Source of the DNA: an uncultured Treponema sp.
GTDB taxonomy: Bacteria > Spirochaetota > Spirochaetia > Treponematales > Treponemataceae
Direction: 5' to 3'
Assembly (NCBI GenBank): GCA_946615905.1
Contig: CAMOIE010000013.1
Location: 28,555-92,554 of the forward strand
DNA length: 64,000 nt
Below the pieces are notes generated by a model that had not been told where the DNA came from, ran no database searches, and was given only the letters and a program-made list of their open reading frames with translations. This document shows, piece by piece, positions 42,920-49,989 of this stretch; position 1 is the stretch's first letter; each line of letters begins with the position of its first letter. The position numbers and the translations under genes are program-made.

Positions 42920-43618
42920 ATGTCGGCTTTAATCTCTTTGGAAAATGTAAGATTCTCGTCACGGTCAAGAGACCTTGTAAAGGATGCTTCCTTTGAGATA
43001 GAAAAAGGCTCTGTCACCTCGATTTTCGGAAAATCCGGCTCTGGCAAGTCTACGGTCTTAAAGTTGGCCGCAGGAATCCTTGTTCCATCGGACGGCAGAG
43101 TTTTATGGAAGGAAAACGACATTCAGCTTATGAGCGACAGTCAGAATAAGACCTTCCGCCGTCATACGGCCTTTGTCTTTCAGGACTCTGCCTTGTGGGC
43201 AAACCAGTCGATTTTGCAGAACATGATTCTTCCCCTTAAGATAAACCGGCCTGAGCTAAGGGAGAAGGAGAGACTGGAGCTTGTCATGAAGACCTTGGAT
43301 GATTTTTCTTTCCACCGTTCTGTTGATTTGAGGCCTTCTGACTTGTCTTCCGGTGAGCAAAAGGTGGTCGCCTTTGCCCGTGCCTTTGTTTCTGGTCCTG
43401 ACACTCTTTTCCTTGACGAGTGTACAGAATCTCTTGATAAAAATGGTGCCAGGAATATCATAAGAGTGCTACATGCTTTTGTCGAAAAGGGTAACACGAT
43501 AGTTTATGTCAGCCACAACTTTGCCTTTATCACGGAATTTCCAGGAAATGTTTACGTTGTTGAGGACGGCAGGGTGTCCGCATCTTCGGTATTTCATCCA
43601 GGTGAATTCGGAAGATAG
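42920..43618 (+). CDS. mlaF: MlaF-type ABC ATPase
   Basis: Walker A FGKSGSGKST, Q-loop FVFQDSALWANQSI, ABC signature LSSGEQKVVAFARAF, Walker B LFLDECTES and the switch His YVSHN are all present. The start is the ATG at 42920 with SD GGAGG, 10 nt after mlaE. It powers the Mla-like transporter. At 232 residues it is slightly short of E. coli MlaF (269). Confidence 0.93.
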   Translation: MSALISLENVRFSSRSRDLVKDASFEIEKGSVTSIFGKSGSGKSTVLKLAAGILVPSDGRVLWKENDIQLMSDSQNKTFRRHTAFVFQDSALWANQSILQNMILPLKINRPELREKERLELVMKTLDDFSFHRSVDLRPSDLSSGEQKVVAFARAFVSGPDTLFLDECTESLDKNGARNIIRVLHAFVEKGNTIVYVSHNFAFITEFPGNVYVVEDGRVSASSVFHPGEFGR

Positions 43619-43632
43619 TAAGGGAGGGGAAT

Positions 43633-44583
43633 ATGAAATTTAAAATTCGTTTTGCAGACCAGATAGTAGGTTTCTTTTCGATTGCGGCGATTGCCGGGCT
43701 TTTTGTCCTCGTCTTTGCCCTCGGCTCCAAGCAGAACTGGTTTTCTCATAAAATCCCCTATTATTCATTTTTTGACTCCGCCTCAGGCCTTACGGTCGGC
43801 ATGGACTTGACCTACAAGGGCTTCTCAATCGGGAAAATCAAGAAAATAACCTTGGAAAGCCACATGGTCAAGGTTGAGTATTACGTGCTTGAGGATTATG
43901 CGACGATAGTCCGCTGGAATTCTCTTGTGGAGCTTATAACCAGTCCCATAGGACTTGGCACGTCATTTGCCTTTTATCCAGGACGTTCAGAAGAAATCTT
44001 GCCGGAAGGCAGCGAAATTTTCCGCGTGGACACCGTCCTTGGCCAGAAAATCCTGGAAAAGGGACTGAACCGCCTTGATCGTCCGTCTGATTCAATCGGC
44101 GTTCTCATGAAGCAGGCTTCTGAGCTTTTGACCCGCATCAATTCTCTTGTCGCGACAGTTGACAAGACCCTGAACGACAAGACTGATACTTCTGTTACGC
44201 GGACCCTCCGCAACGTGGCGGGAATTTCGGAGAATCTTGAGCAACTTACAAAGTCTGCTGGAAACGGGGACGGCCTGCTTCCGTCCGTCCTTGGCGATGA
44301 TGTTGCGGTCAAGCTCACCCGCCTTATCGAGAGCCTGAATACTATATCAACGGAACTTGAGGGGGTCGCCGGAAATTCAAATGACCTTCTTTCAGAGGCT
44401 AACGGTTTGGTCGCGACAGCAAGTCCCCAGGTTGATTCTGTGCTTGTCCAGCTGAATACAGTCCTTCTGCAAGTTGAGGATGTCGTATCGGGAATAAAGA
44501 ACAATCCTTTGATTAGGATGGGAATCTCAGACCGGTCAAACGAGGCTTCGTCCACGACCCAGCTGCGGTCTACGGACTTTTAG
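43633..44583 (+). CDS. mlaD: MCE-domain lipid-binding protein (MlaD-like)
   Basis: One N-terminal transmembrane helix (VGFFSIAAIAGLFVLVFALG) is followed by a single MCE domain (about residues 36-125, YSFFDSASGLTVGMDLTYKGFSIGKIKKI). A long helical region with coiled-coil character (about 140-285) follows, as in MCE proteins with extended channels. It hands lipids between permease and the outer membrane. SD GGGAGGGG. The Ser/Thr-rich tail after residue 295 looks disordered. Confidence 0.93.
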   Translation: MKFKIRFADQIVGFFSIAAIAGLFVLVFALGSKQNWFSHKIPYYSFFDSASGLTVGMDLTYKGFSIGKIKKITLESHMVKVEYYVLEDYATIVRWNSLVELITSPIGLGTSFAFYPGRSEEILPEGSEIFRVDTVLGQKILEKGLNRLDRPSDSIGVLMKQASELLTRINSLVATVDKTLNDKTDTSVTRTLRNVAGISENLEQLTKSAGNGDGLLPSVLGDDVAVKLTRLIESLNTISTELEGVAGNSNDLLSEANGLVATASPQVDSVLVQLNTVLLQVEDVVSGIKNNPLIRMGISDRSNEASSTTQLRSTDF

Positions 44584-44614
44584 CAAGCTCATCATCCGAC
44601 GAAGGTAAATTTTT

Positions 44615-45535
44615 ATGAAACGAAAATACCTTACTCTGCAAAGTTTAGCCGTTCTCATTCTTGTCTTTACTGGTTGCTTCTCCTCTCCAAAGCGCCCCAT
44701 GCTCAAGACCGACATAAGAAATCAGGCCGATGCCCTCTTTCAAACTGCAAATAACGAGCTGACTGCCAATTCTCTTAAAAACGCAGGTCTCCACCTTTCC
44801 CAGGCAGAAAAACTTGCCATGTCGGTCGATGACTCTAACCTCTTGTGCAGAATCTACCTTTCAGCCCTTGTCTACAGGCTTTTTACAGGTCTCCCTGATG
44901 ACGAGGCTGAGACATCGCCATTTTACAAGAAGGACGCTTTTTATCTTTATCAGTCCGCATTTGAAAACGCTAGCCTGTGCGAGGGAAAGGCTAGAAAAAT
45001 GCTTTTGGCAGTTTGCGAGATTTACCGTATGCGGATTCTCTTATCCCAAAAAAATCTTCCGGGAAAGGGTGAGGCTATTGCCATTTTGAGAAATTCAGAA
45101 AAAGCCGTTTCTTCCGAGCCATATTATTATGCCTATCTTTGCCGGACTTGCGGAGACATCCTGACTTTTTACAGTGATTATTCTGCCGCAGACGCCTATT
45201 ATCTTTCTGCTGCCAAAATTCACGGCAAAAAACGCTATCTTTCGGAAGTTGCCCTCGACTGGTATTTGTGTGCCCGCGAACGGTCCTTACGTGGAAACAA
45301 AAAATCAGCCTTGGAGGCTATAAGTAATGCCTTAAAATATGACAAGGATGCCGAAAATTCTGCCGGAATTGCCAGCGACTATTTTGCCTATGCAAAAATC
45401 CTTGTTAAAGGCAGTCCTTCGGTTTCAGAAAAAGAGAGTGCGGTCAAGACTGCAAAAAGGGCTTCTGAGATTTATTCTTCCGCAGGATTTGAGACAGAGG
45501 CCATGGAATGTTTGTCTTGGGGGGCTTCCTTGTAA
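44615..45535 (+). CDS. TPR-like lipoprotein in the Mla operon
   Basis: Lipobox VFTGC (Cys about 21). The rest is helical with TPR-like pairs (LKNAGLHLSQAEKLAMSVDDSNLLCRIYLSALVYRLFTG, DILTFYSDYSAADAYYLSAAKIHGKKRYLSEVALDWYLCARERSLRGNKKSALEAISNALKY). SD AAGG. It takes the place where proteobacterial operons have MlaC, though it is not MlaC-like. An outer-membrane-anchored scaffold for lipid transfer is possible. Confidence 0.78.
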   Translation: MKRKYLTLQSLAVLILVFTGCFSSPKRPMLKTDIRNQADALFQTANNELTANSLKNAGLHLSQAEKLAMSVDDSNLLCRIYLSALVYRLFTGLPDDEAETSPFYKKDAFYLYQSAFENASLCEGKARKMLLAVCEIYRMRILLSQKNLPGKGEAIAILRNSEKAVSSEPYYYAYLCRTCGDILTFYSDYSAADAYYLSAAKIHGKKRYLSEVALDWYLCARERSLRGNKKSALEAISNALKYDKDAENSAGIASDYFAYAKILVKGSPSVSEKESAVKTAKRASEIYSSAGFETEAMECLSWGASL

Positions 45536-45539
45536 TTTT

Positions 45540-45814
45540 CTGGGCGCACCCACTTCGTGGTCGGCTGTTCCAGCCTCACTCGTAACTGCGCACATTCGTG
45601 CTTGTTGTGAGTACGCTAACGCTCATTGGCAGACGCTCCGCGTCTACCAACTCCGGGCTTCCATAGCCTTGCGCTCGTGAGAGCGCAACGTCAATCACTT
45701 CCTTATAGCTAAACGGAGCGCAGCGACGTATAGCCTTGCGCTCGTGAGAGCGCAACGTCAATAACTTCTTTGTAGCTAAACGGAGCGCAGCAACGTATAG
45801 CCTTGCGCTCGTGA
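45540..45814. repeat. 67-bp tandem repeats and short-hairpin region
   Basis: Units start at 45663, 45730 and 45797 (third truncated after 18 bases), exactly 67 bp apart with few differences. Each unit carries the hairpin GCGCTC-GTGA-GAGCGC (GNRA-type loop) and an AGCTAAACGGAGCGCAGC segment. The 120 bp before them hold further small palindromes (CACTTCGTGG, GACGCTCCGCGTC, GCGCACATTCGTGC). No convincing gene is present; an open frame on the minus strand here is a by-product of the repeats. It lies between the mla operon and tRNA-Lys. Confidence 0.75.
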
Positions 45815-45817
45815 TAT

Positions 45818-45848
45818 AAAAAAAAGCACCTCCAAAATTGGAAGTGCT
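45818..45848 (-). terminator. Terminator of tRNA-Lys
   Basis: On the minus strand a 10-bp stem GCACTTCCAA / TTGGAGGTGC (one G-U) with a 2-3-nt loop is followed by a run of eight T. It ends the tRNA transcript. Confidence 0.88.
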
Positions 45849-45852
45849 TTTA

Positions 45853-45925
45853 TGAGCAATTGCAGATTCGAACTGCAGACCCACGCCTTAAAAGGGCGTT
45901 GCTCTACCTGCTGAGCTAATTGCCC
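45853..45925 (-). tRNA. tRNA-Lys (anticodon TTT)
   Basis: 73 nt, minus strand. The acceptor GGGCAAT pairs with ATTGCTC (one G-U). D arm GCTCAGCAGGTAGAGC; anticodon loop CTTTTAA; T arm CTGCAGTTCGAATCTGCAG; discriminator A. CCA is not encoded. An own promoter and terminator flank it. Confidence 0.96.
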
Positions 45926-45952
45926 ACGCTGTTCATTGCTGAACGCTTGAAT

Positions 45953-45981
45953 AATATATATTTTTCATAAAAAAGTGTCAA
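45953..45981 (-). promoter_or_regulatory. tRNA-Lys promoter
   Basis: On the minus strand: consensus TTGACA (45981-45976), 17-nt spacer, TATATT (45958-45953), about 27 nt before the mature tRNA 5' end. Confidence 0.82.
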
Positions 45982-46066
45982 CAGTAAAAATGTGAAAATT
46001 TCAAAAAAAATTACTTTTTTTTCGGAATTTTTGTTTAAAAGTTTCGGTATTAGCCAAAATCAATCA

Positions 46067-46095
46067 TTGTCTTTTAGGGAAAAAGAAATTATAAT
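46067..46095 (+). promoter_or_regulatory. Promoter of the IscU-like/GGGtGRT operon
   Basis: TTGTCT (46067-46072), 17-nt spacer, consensus TATAAT (46090-46095). It predicts a start near 46102 and an unusually long leader (about 108 nt) for this genome. The stretch 45982-46066 between the tRNA-Lys promoter and here is AT-rich, with nothing else recognised. Confidence 0.72.
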
Positions 46096-46124
46096 TATAA
46101 ATAACAGTTTTTCTTTTTGAAGGA

Positions 46125-46212
46125 CTGCTTGAAACAGTCTCTAAGAAAATAGAGATTAGCTTAATGCATTTTTTCTGCAAAAGACTTGTAGAAAAGCTAG
46201 GAGAATCCTATG
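46125..46212 (+). promoter_or_regulatory. Structured 5' leader with possible SD switch
   Basis: Hairpins seen in order: GACTG/CAGTC (about 46125-46139); TCTCT/AGAGA; an outer helix TAGCT (46157-46161)/AGCTA (46195-46199) enclosing the 8-bp stem TTTCTGCA/TGTAGAAA (46172-46194). Last comes TAGGA (46198-46202)/TCCTA (46206-46210), which would hide the SD and the A of the ATG. The outer helix and the SD hairpin share bases 46198-46199, so they exclude each other. This resembles a translational switch; it is not a riboswitch class I recognise. Confidence 0.45.
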
Positions 46213-46911
46213 AAGTACACAGCAGAAGTGGAACACATGTGTCCGCTCGCTAAAGGCGCTTATCACGGGCCGGCTCCCATCCCTGAGGAAGGAGAATGGG
46301 TTCAGGCGAAAAAAATGGAAGACATTTCCGGATTCACTCACGGAATCGGTTGGTGCGCACCCCAGCAGGGAGCTTGCAAACTGACTCTCAACGTCAAGAA
46401 CGGCGTTATCGAAGAGTGTCTGGTCGAGACAATCGGCTGCTCTGGAATGACTCATTCTGCTGCCATGGCATCTGAAATCCTCATCGGAAAGACAATCATC
46501 GAGGCTATGAACACTGACCTCGTTTGCGACGCAATCAACACTGCTATGCGCGAGCTTTTCATGCAGATTATCTACGGACGCACCCAGTCCGCATACTCAA
46601 AGGACGGACTCAAAGTCGGAGCCTCACTCGAGGACCTCGGAAAGAACCTCCGCTCACAGGTCGGAACTATGTTCGCCACACGCAAGACAGGTCCCCGCTA
46701 CCTTGAGATGACAGAAGGCTATGTCGAGCAGGTCGCCCTTGACAAGAACAACGAGATTATCGGTTACAAGACCGTAAACTTCGGCAAATTCATGGACGCT
46801 GTAAAAGCCGGTACTGAACCCAAGGAAGCCCTTGAGAAGGCCAGAACTCATTACGGACGCATTACAGAAGACCAGGGCGCGGTCAAATTCATCGACCCTC
46901 GCAAAGAGTAG
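46210..46911 (+). CDS. IscU/NifU-N-like iron-sulfur scaffold protein
   Basis: The segment ACKLTLNVKNGVIEECLVETIGCSGMTHSAAMASEILIGKTIIEA aligns well by eye with the IscU core. Cys residues occur in GWCAPQQGACKL, in the IGCSGM position (matching IscU Cys63) and in DLVCDAIN. IscU-like proteins assemble Fe-S clusters. The protein (233 residues) is longer than IscU (128) at both ends. The N-terminal part (EHMCPLAKGAYHGPAPIPEEGEW) adds another Cys and is not from a family I know. The C-terminal part (about 150-233) is also unknown. It lies 21 nt before the GGGtGRT gene, and no cysteine desulfurase is near. It probably acts on or with the GGGtGRT protein. Confidence 0.75.
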   Translation: MKYTAEVEHMCPLAKGAYHGPAPIPEEGEWVQAKKMEDISGFTHGIGWCAPQQGACKLTLNVKNGVIEECLVETIGCSGMTHSAAMASEILIGKTIIEAMNTDLVCDAINTAMRELFMQIIYGRTQSAYSKDGLKVGASLEDLGKNLRSQVGTMFATRKTGPRYLEMTEGYVEQVALDKNNEIIGYKTVNFGKFMDAVKAGTEPKEALEKARTHYGRITEDQGAVKFIDPRKE

Positions 46912-46932
46912 GGAATACGGAGGAAACTGAAT

Positions 46933-47985
46933 ATGTCATTATTTGAAGATTTTGAAGGCCGCATTCCGCAGGTTAATAAGGCTTTGAAAAAATACGGATT
47001 TTCAGAGGGCGAGAAGGGCTTGAACGAGGCTCGTGACCTCTGCAAATCAAAGGGCTTCGACCCCTACGAAATCTGCCAGTCAACTCAGCAGATTTGTTTT
47101 GAGGACGCAAAATGGGCCTATGTCCTCGGTTCTGCAATCGCCCTCAAAAAAGGCAAGGAAGCAGGAACTATCTCTGGCTCTGACGCCGCCGCCGCAATCG
47201 GCGAGGGACTTCAGGCATTCTGCTTGCCAGGCTCTGTCGCTGATGACCGCCAGGTCGGTATCGGACACGGAAACTTGGGCGCACGCCTCTTGAACGAGGA
47301 GACACAGTGCTTCGCCTTCTTGGCTGGCCACGAGTCATTCGCCGCCGCTGAGGGCGCAATCAAAATCGCCGCAAACGCAAACAAAGTCCGCAAGAACAAG
47401 CTTCGCGTTATTTTGAACGGTCTTGGAAAGGACGCTGCCCAGATTATCTCCCGCATCAACGGCTTCACTTATGTCCAGACAAAGTTTGACTACACTGGAA
47501 CCCGCGATGACGCACATCCGGATGCACAGCTTAAAATCGTCAAGGAAGTCAAATACGGAAACAACCCTGAGCGCGCAGTCGTAAAATGCTACGGCGCTGA
47601 TGACGTTCGCGAAGGTGTCGCTATTATGTGGCACGAGGACGTAGATGTTTCAATCACAGGAAACTCAACGAACCCGACCCGCTTCCAGCATCCGGTCGCC
47701 GGCACATACAAAAAGGAGCGCCTCCTTGCCGGAAAGAAATACTTCTCAGTTGCTTCTGGTGGTGGAACAGGACGCACTTTGCACCCCGATAACATGGCCG
47801 CAGGCCCTGCCTCATACGGCTTTACTGACACACTGGGACGTATGCACTCAGACGCTCAGTTCGCTGGCTCCTCATCAGTTCCGGCTCACGTCGAGATGAT
47901 GGGCTTCATGGGAATGGGCAACAACCCGATGGTCGGCTGCACCGTCGCCTGTGCTGTAGCAGTGGCAGAAACTTTTAAAAAGTAA
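46933..47985 (+). CDS. GGGtGRT family protein of unknown function
   Basis: The name-giving motif is SVASGGGTGRTLHPDNMA (about residues 276-293). Other conserved-looking blocks are QVGIGHGNLGARLLNEETQCFAFLAGHESFAAAEGAIKIAANANKVRK and HPVAGTYKKERLLAGKKYFSVA. The 350 residues fit the family. Several Cys (CKSKG, ICQSTQQICF, GCTVACAV) could bind a metal or cluster. I know of no assigned activity. Codon use is strongly biased towards a few codons (ATC, GGA, AAC), as in the neighbouring scaffold gene, which suggests high expression. The last ~49 bases are duplicated 172 bp downstream. Confidence 0.85.
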   Translation: MSLFEDFEGRIPQVNKALKKYGFSEGEKGLNEARDLCKSKGFDPYEICQSTQQICFEDAKWAYVLGSAIALKKGKEAGTISGSDAAAAIGEGLQAFCLPGSVADDRQVGIGHGNLGARLLNEETQCFAFLAGHESFAAAEGAIKIAANANKVRKNKLRVILNGLGKDAAQIISRINGFTYVQTKFDYTGTRDDAHPDAQLKIVKEVKYGNNPERAVVKCYGADDVREGVAIMWHEDVDVSITGNSTNPTRFQHPVAGTYKKERLLAGKKYFSVASGGGTGRTLHPDNMAAGPASYGFTDTLGRMHSDAQFAGSSSVPAHVEMMGFMGMGNNPMVGCTVACAVAVAETFKK

Positions 47986-48157
47986 ATTTTTGAAAAAAAA
48001 CTTGCGACGGTAGCAGCCGGGGCGAGTTTCGCCGTTTTTTGCACAGCAAAAATTGCCGCCCGGTTATGCGGCAAAGGTGAAACTCGGTGAGCAAGCGAAG
48101 TTTGCGACCTGCACCGTCGCCTGTGCAGTAGCAGTGGCAGAAACTTTTAAGAAATAA
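47937..48157 (+). repeat. 172-bp unit with duplicated gene 3' end
   Basis: Bases 47937-47985 (last 16 codons of the GGGtGRT gene) recur at 48109-48157, ending in an in-phase TAA. There are three differences, all synonymous (GCT/GCA, AAA/AAG, AAG/AAA). The 123 bp between hold hairpins GGCGA-GTT-TCGCC (48021-48033), TTTTGC-ACA-GCAAAA (48036-48050) and GCCGC/GCGGC (48055-48072). They also hold an inverted pair CGAGTTTC(G/A)CC, and TTGCGAC at both ends. This looks like a small inserted element that rebuilt the gene end. Confidence 0.7.
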
Positions 48158-48180
48158 GGCTTTTTTAGCCTTGCTTTTTG

Positions 48181-48214
48181 TCCGCTCTGGATTTTTCCGG
48201 GGCGGATTTTTTTT
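48181..48214 (+). terminator. Terminator downstream of the GGGtGRT locus
   Basis: 10-bp stem TCCGCTCTGG / CCGGGGCGGA (two G-U pairs), 6-nt loop, T8. A smaller hairpin AAGGC/GCCTT (48157-48173) lies just before it. Confidence 0.87.
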
Positions 48215-48245
48215 GCTTTTTTTGCGGATTTCAAAAATTCTTAAT

Positions 48246-48274
48246 TTGACAAATTGAAATTATCTGTTTACACT
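48246..48274 (+). promoter_or_regulatory. dctP promoter
   Basis: Consensus TTGACA (48246-48251), 17-nt spacer, TACACT (48269-48274). The leader would be about 45 nt with SD GGAGGA. Confidence 0.75.
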
Positions 48275-48327
48275 TAATCGATAAAAATTTTTTGTTTTCA
48301 AGACGAAAAATTTTGGAGGAATACTTT

Positions 48328-49353
48328 ATGAAAAAATCTCTATGTGTCGCTGTCGGCGCTCTTTTGTCCGCCGGTATGCTCCTTTCTGGTTGTTCAAAGA
48401 AAGAAGCTACAGCTGACAAACCCTTGGAGCTGATTATCGCGCATAACCAGACATCGCTTGAAAACCCCTATTCTTATGCGGCTGCGAAATTCAAGGAAGT
48501 CGCGGAGTCTGTCTCAGGCGGAAAAATCCACGTGACTGTCCACAACGGAACCCTCGGCGAGAACGAGAACGAGCTTATCGAAAAGCTCGACATGAACGCC
48601 TTGCAGCTCTGCGTCGCCTCTCCGGGATTTATGACTGCAATCGGAGTTCCTGAGGTTGACCTTTTCTCTCTCCCTTATTTGTTTGACTCATTCGACCACT
48701 GGGAAAAATGTCTCGACGGCGAGTTCGGAAAGGCCCTCAAAGATGTTGTTCTTAAAAAGACAAGCAACAAATACCGCATCGTAGGCTACTGGTCATCATC
48801 AGTCCGCGACTACTACGGCAAAAAGCCGATTAAATCCGCAAAAGACCTTGCCGGAATGACAATCCGCACACAGACTTCACCGGTTCAGGTTGCATTCTGG
48901 AAGGCAACTGGCGCAATCCCGACAAACGTCGCATGGGGAGAGCTTTATCAGGCTTTGCAGCAGGGCGTTGTTGACTCAGCTGAAAACGACTACACAAACT
49001 TCATGCTCAAAGAGCATCACAAGACTCCCAACGGCCACTATGTTTGCGAGACCCACCACGACTATACGACACGCCTCTTCCTGATGAACGGCGACTTCTA
49101 TGACAAGCTGACAGACGAGCAGAAGGGCTGGGTTGACCAGGCTTGTGTCGCCGCGACAAAAGAAGATCGCGATGTGACTTACCGCATGTTCGATGAGTCA
49201 AAGAAAAAGGTCATCGCTGACGGAGCTGAGGTCACAAATGTCGAGGATATGGACATCGCCTCATTCAAGGCTCTCGCGACACCGATTCAGGACGACTTCG
49301 CCAAGAAAAACAACCTGACTTCTTACATCGATATGGTTCGCAACGCAAAATAA
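48328..49353 (+). CDS. dctP: TRAP transporter solute-binding lipoprotein, DctP family
   Basis: Lipobox MLLSGC (Cys about 22) shows a lipid-anchored binding protein. The DctP fold shows in LELIIAHNQTSLENPYSYAAAKFKEVAESVSGGKIHVTVHNGTLGENENELIEKL, DYYGKKPIKSAKDLAGMTIRTQTSPV (with the conserved ligand-binding Arg), and WGELYQALQQGVVDSAENDYTNF. The ligand cannot be read; C4-dicarboxylates or sugar acids are usual. The start at 48328 has SD GGAGGA; the upstream in-frame extension is non-coding. Confidence 0.93.
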   Translation: MKKSLCVAVGALLSAGMLLSGCSKKEATADKPLELIIAHNQTSLENPYSYAAAKFKEVAESVSGGKIHVTVHNGTLGENENELIEKLDMNALQLCVASPGFMTAIGVPEVDLFSLPYLFDSFDHWEKCLDGEFGKALKDVVLKKTSNKYRIVGYWSSSVRDYYGKKPIKSAKDLAGMTIRTQTSPVQVAFWKATGAIPTNVAWGELYQALQQGVVDSAENDYTNFMLKEHHKTPNGHYVCETHHDYTTRLFLMNGDFYDKLTDEQKGWVDQACVAATKEDRDVTYRMFDESKKKVIADGAEVTNVEDMDIASFKALATPIQDDFAKKNNLTSYIDMVRNAK

Positions 49354-49380
49354 GCGTTTTTTGAGCCGAAATCCCATTTG

Positions 49381-49416
49381 GAGCCGTCCTAAGAGCTTAT
49401 GCCCAGTGGACGGCTC
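49381..49416 (+). terminator. Hairpin between dctP and dctQ (partial terminator)
   Basis: Perfect 9-bp stem GAGCCGTCC / GGACGGCTC with an 18-nt loop, followed by TTTCTTGTCT. The weak T-run fits partial termination or 3'-end protection, keeping the binding protein in excess over the membrane subunits. Confidence 0.55.
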
Positions 49417-49458
49417 TTTCTTGTCTGCATTTTTTGCTGCAATTAAAAAGGAAGCTGC

Positions 49459-49989
49459 ATGAAAAATCTTATAAAAAAAATTCAGCAGGTTGAAATCGGT
49501 GCTGCCGGTCTTTTCCTGGTGATTTTTTTAATTACAATAGTCTTTCAGATTATTTCCCGCCATGTCGGGGTCTCTGCCGTCTGGACTGAGGAGATAATCG
49601 AGTATTCGTTCATCTGGTCGGTTTTTTTAGGTGCTGCCGGAATGGTCTATGAGAAAAAACACTTTTCTTTCTCTTCTCTTGCCGACCATTTGAAAAGTGA
49701 AAAGTCAAAGAGAATTCTTTCCATTGTTATTTCAGCGATTATGCTGGTTTTCGCCCTCCTGCTGATTTTTTACGGCATACGAGCCGCGATTCGCTTTTGG
49801 AACTATAAATGGCTCAATATTCCCGTGCTCAAGCGGGGCTGGACTTGGCTCTGCCTGCCGATTTGCGGGGCAACTTCCGCGATTTTCCTGATTGACTCAA
49901 TTGTCACTGACAGTCAGGCTATTCTTGGCGGATGCAAAGAAAATAAATCTGAAAATTCAAATGAGAATAAAAACGGGGGGGCAGACTAA
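49459..49989 (+). CDS. dctQ: TRAP transporter small membrane subunit
   Basis: Four hydrophobic helices in 176 residues and the DctQ motif WTEEIIEYSFIWSVFLGAAGMVYEKKHFSF. It bridges the binding protein and the large permease. The tail is hydrophilic (ENKSENSNENKNGGAD) and ends in a G7 run that also acts as SD for dctM. The stop overlaps the dctM start by one base (TAATG). Confidence 0.92.
   Translation: MKNLIKKIQQVEIGAAGLFLVIFLITIVFQIISRHVGVSAVWTEEIIEYSFIWSVFLGAAGMVYEKKHFSFSSLADHLKSEKSKRILSIVISAIMLVFALLLIFYGIRAAIRFWNYKWLNIPVLKRGWTWLCLPICGATSAIFLIDSIVTDSQAILGGCKENKSENSNENKNGGAD

Noticed and set aside
45663..45814. Tandem 67-bp repeats as a CRISPR array
   Set aside because: The whole 67-bp period is repeated, with no unique spacers.
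45576..45884. 102-codon minus-strand frame in the repeat region, running into tRNA-Lys
   Set aside because: It is made of the 67-bp repeats and the tRNA terminator and tRNA sequence; internal repetition follows the DNA repeats, so it is not a gene.
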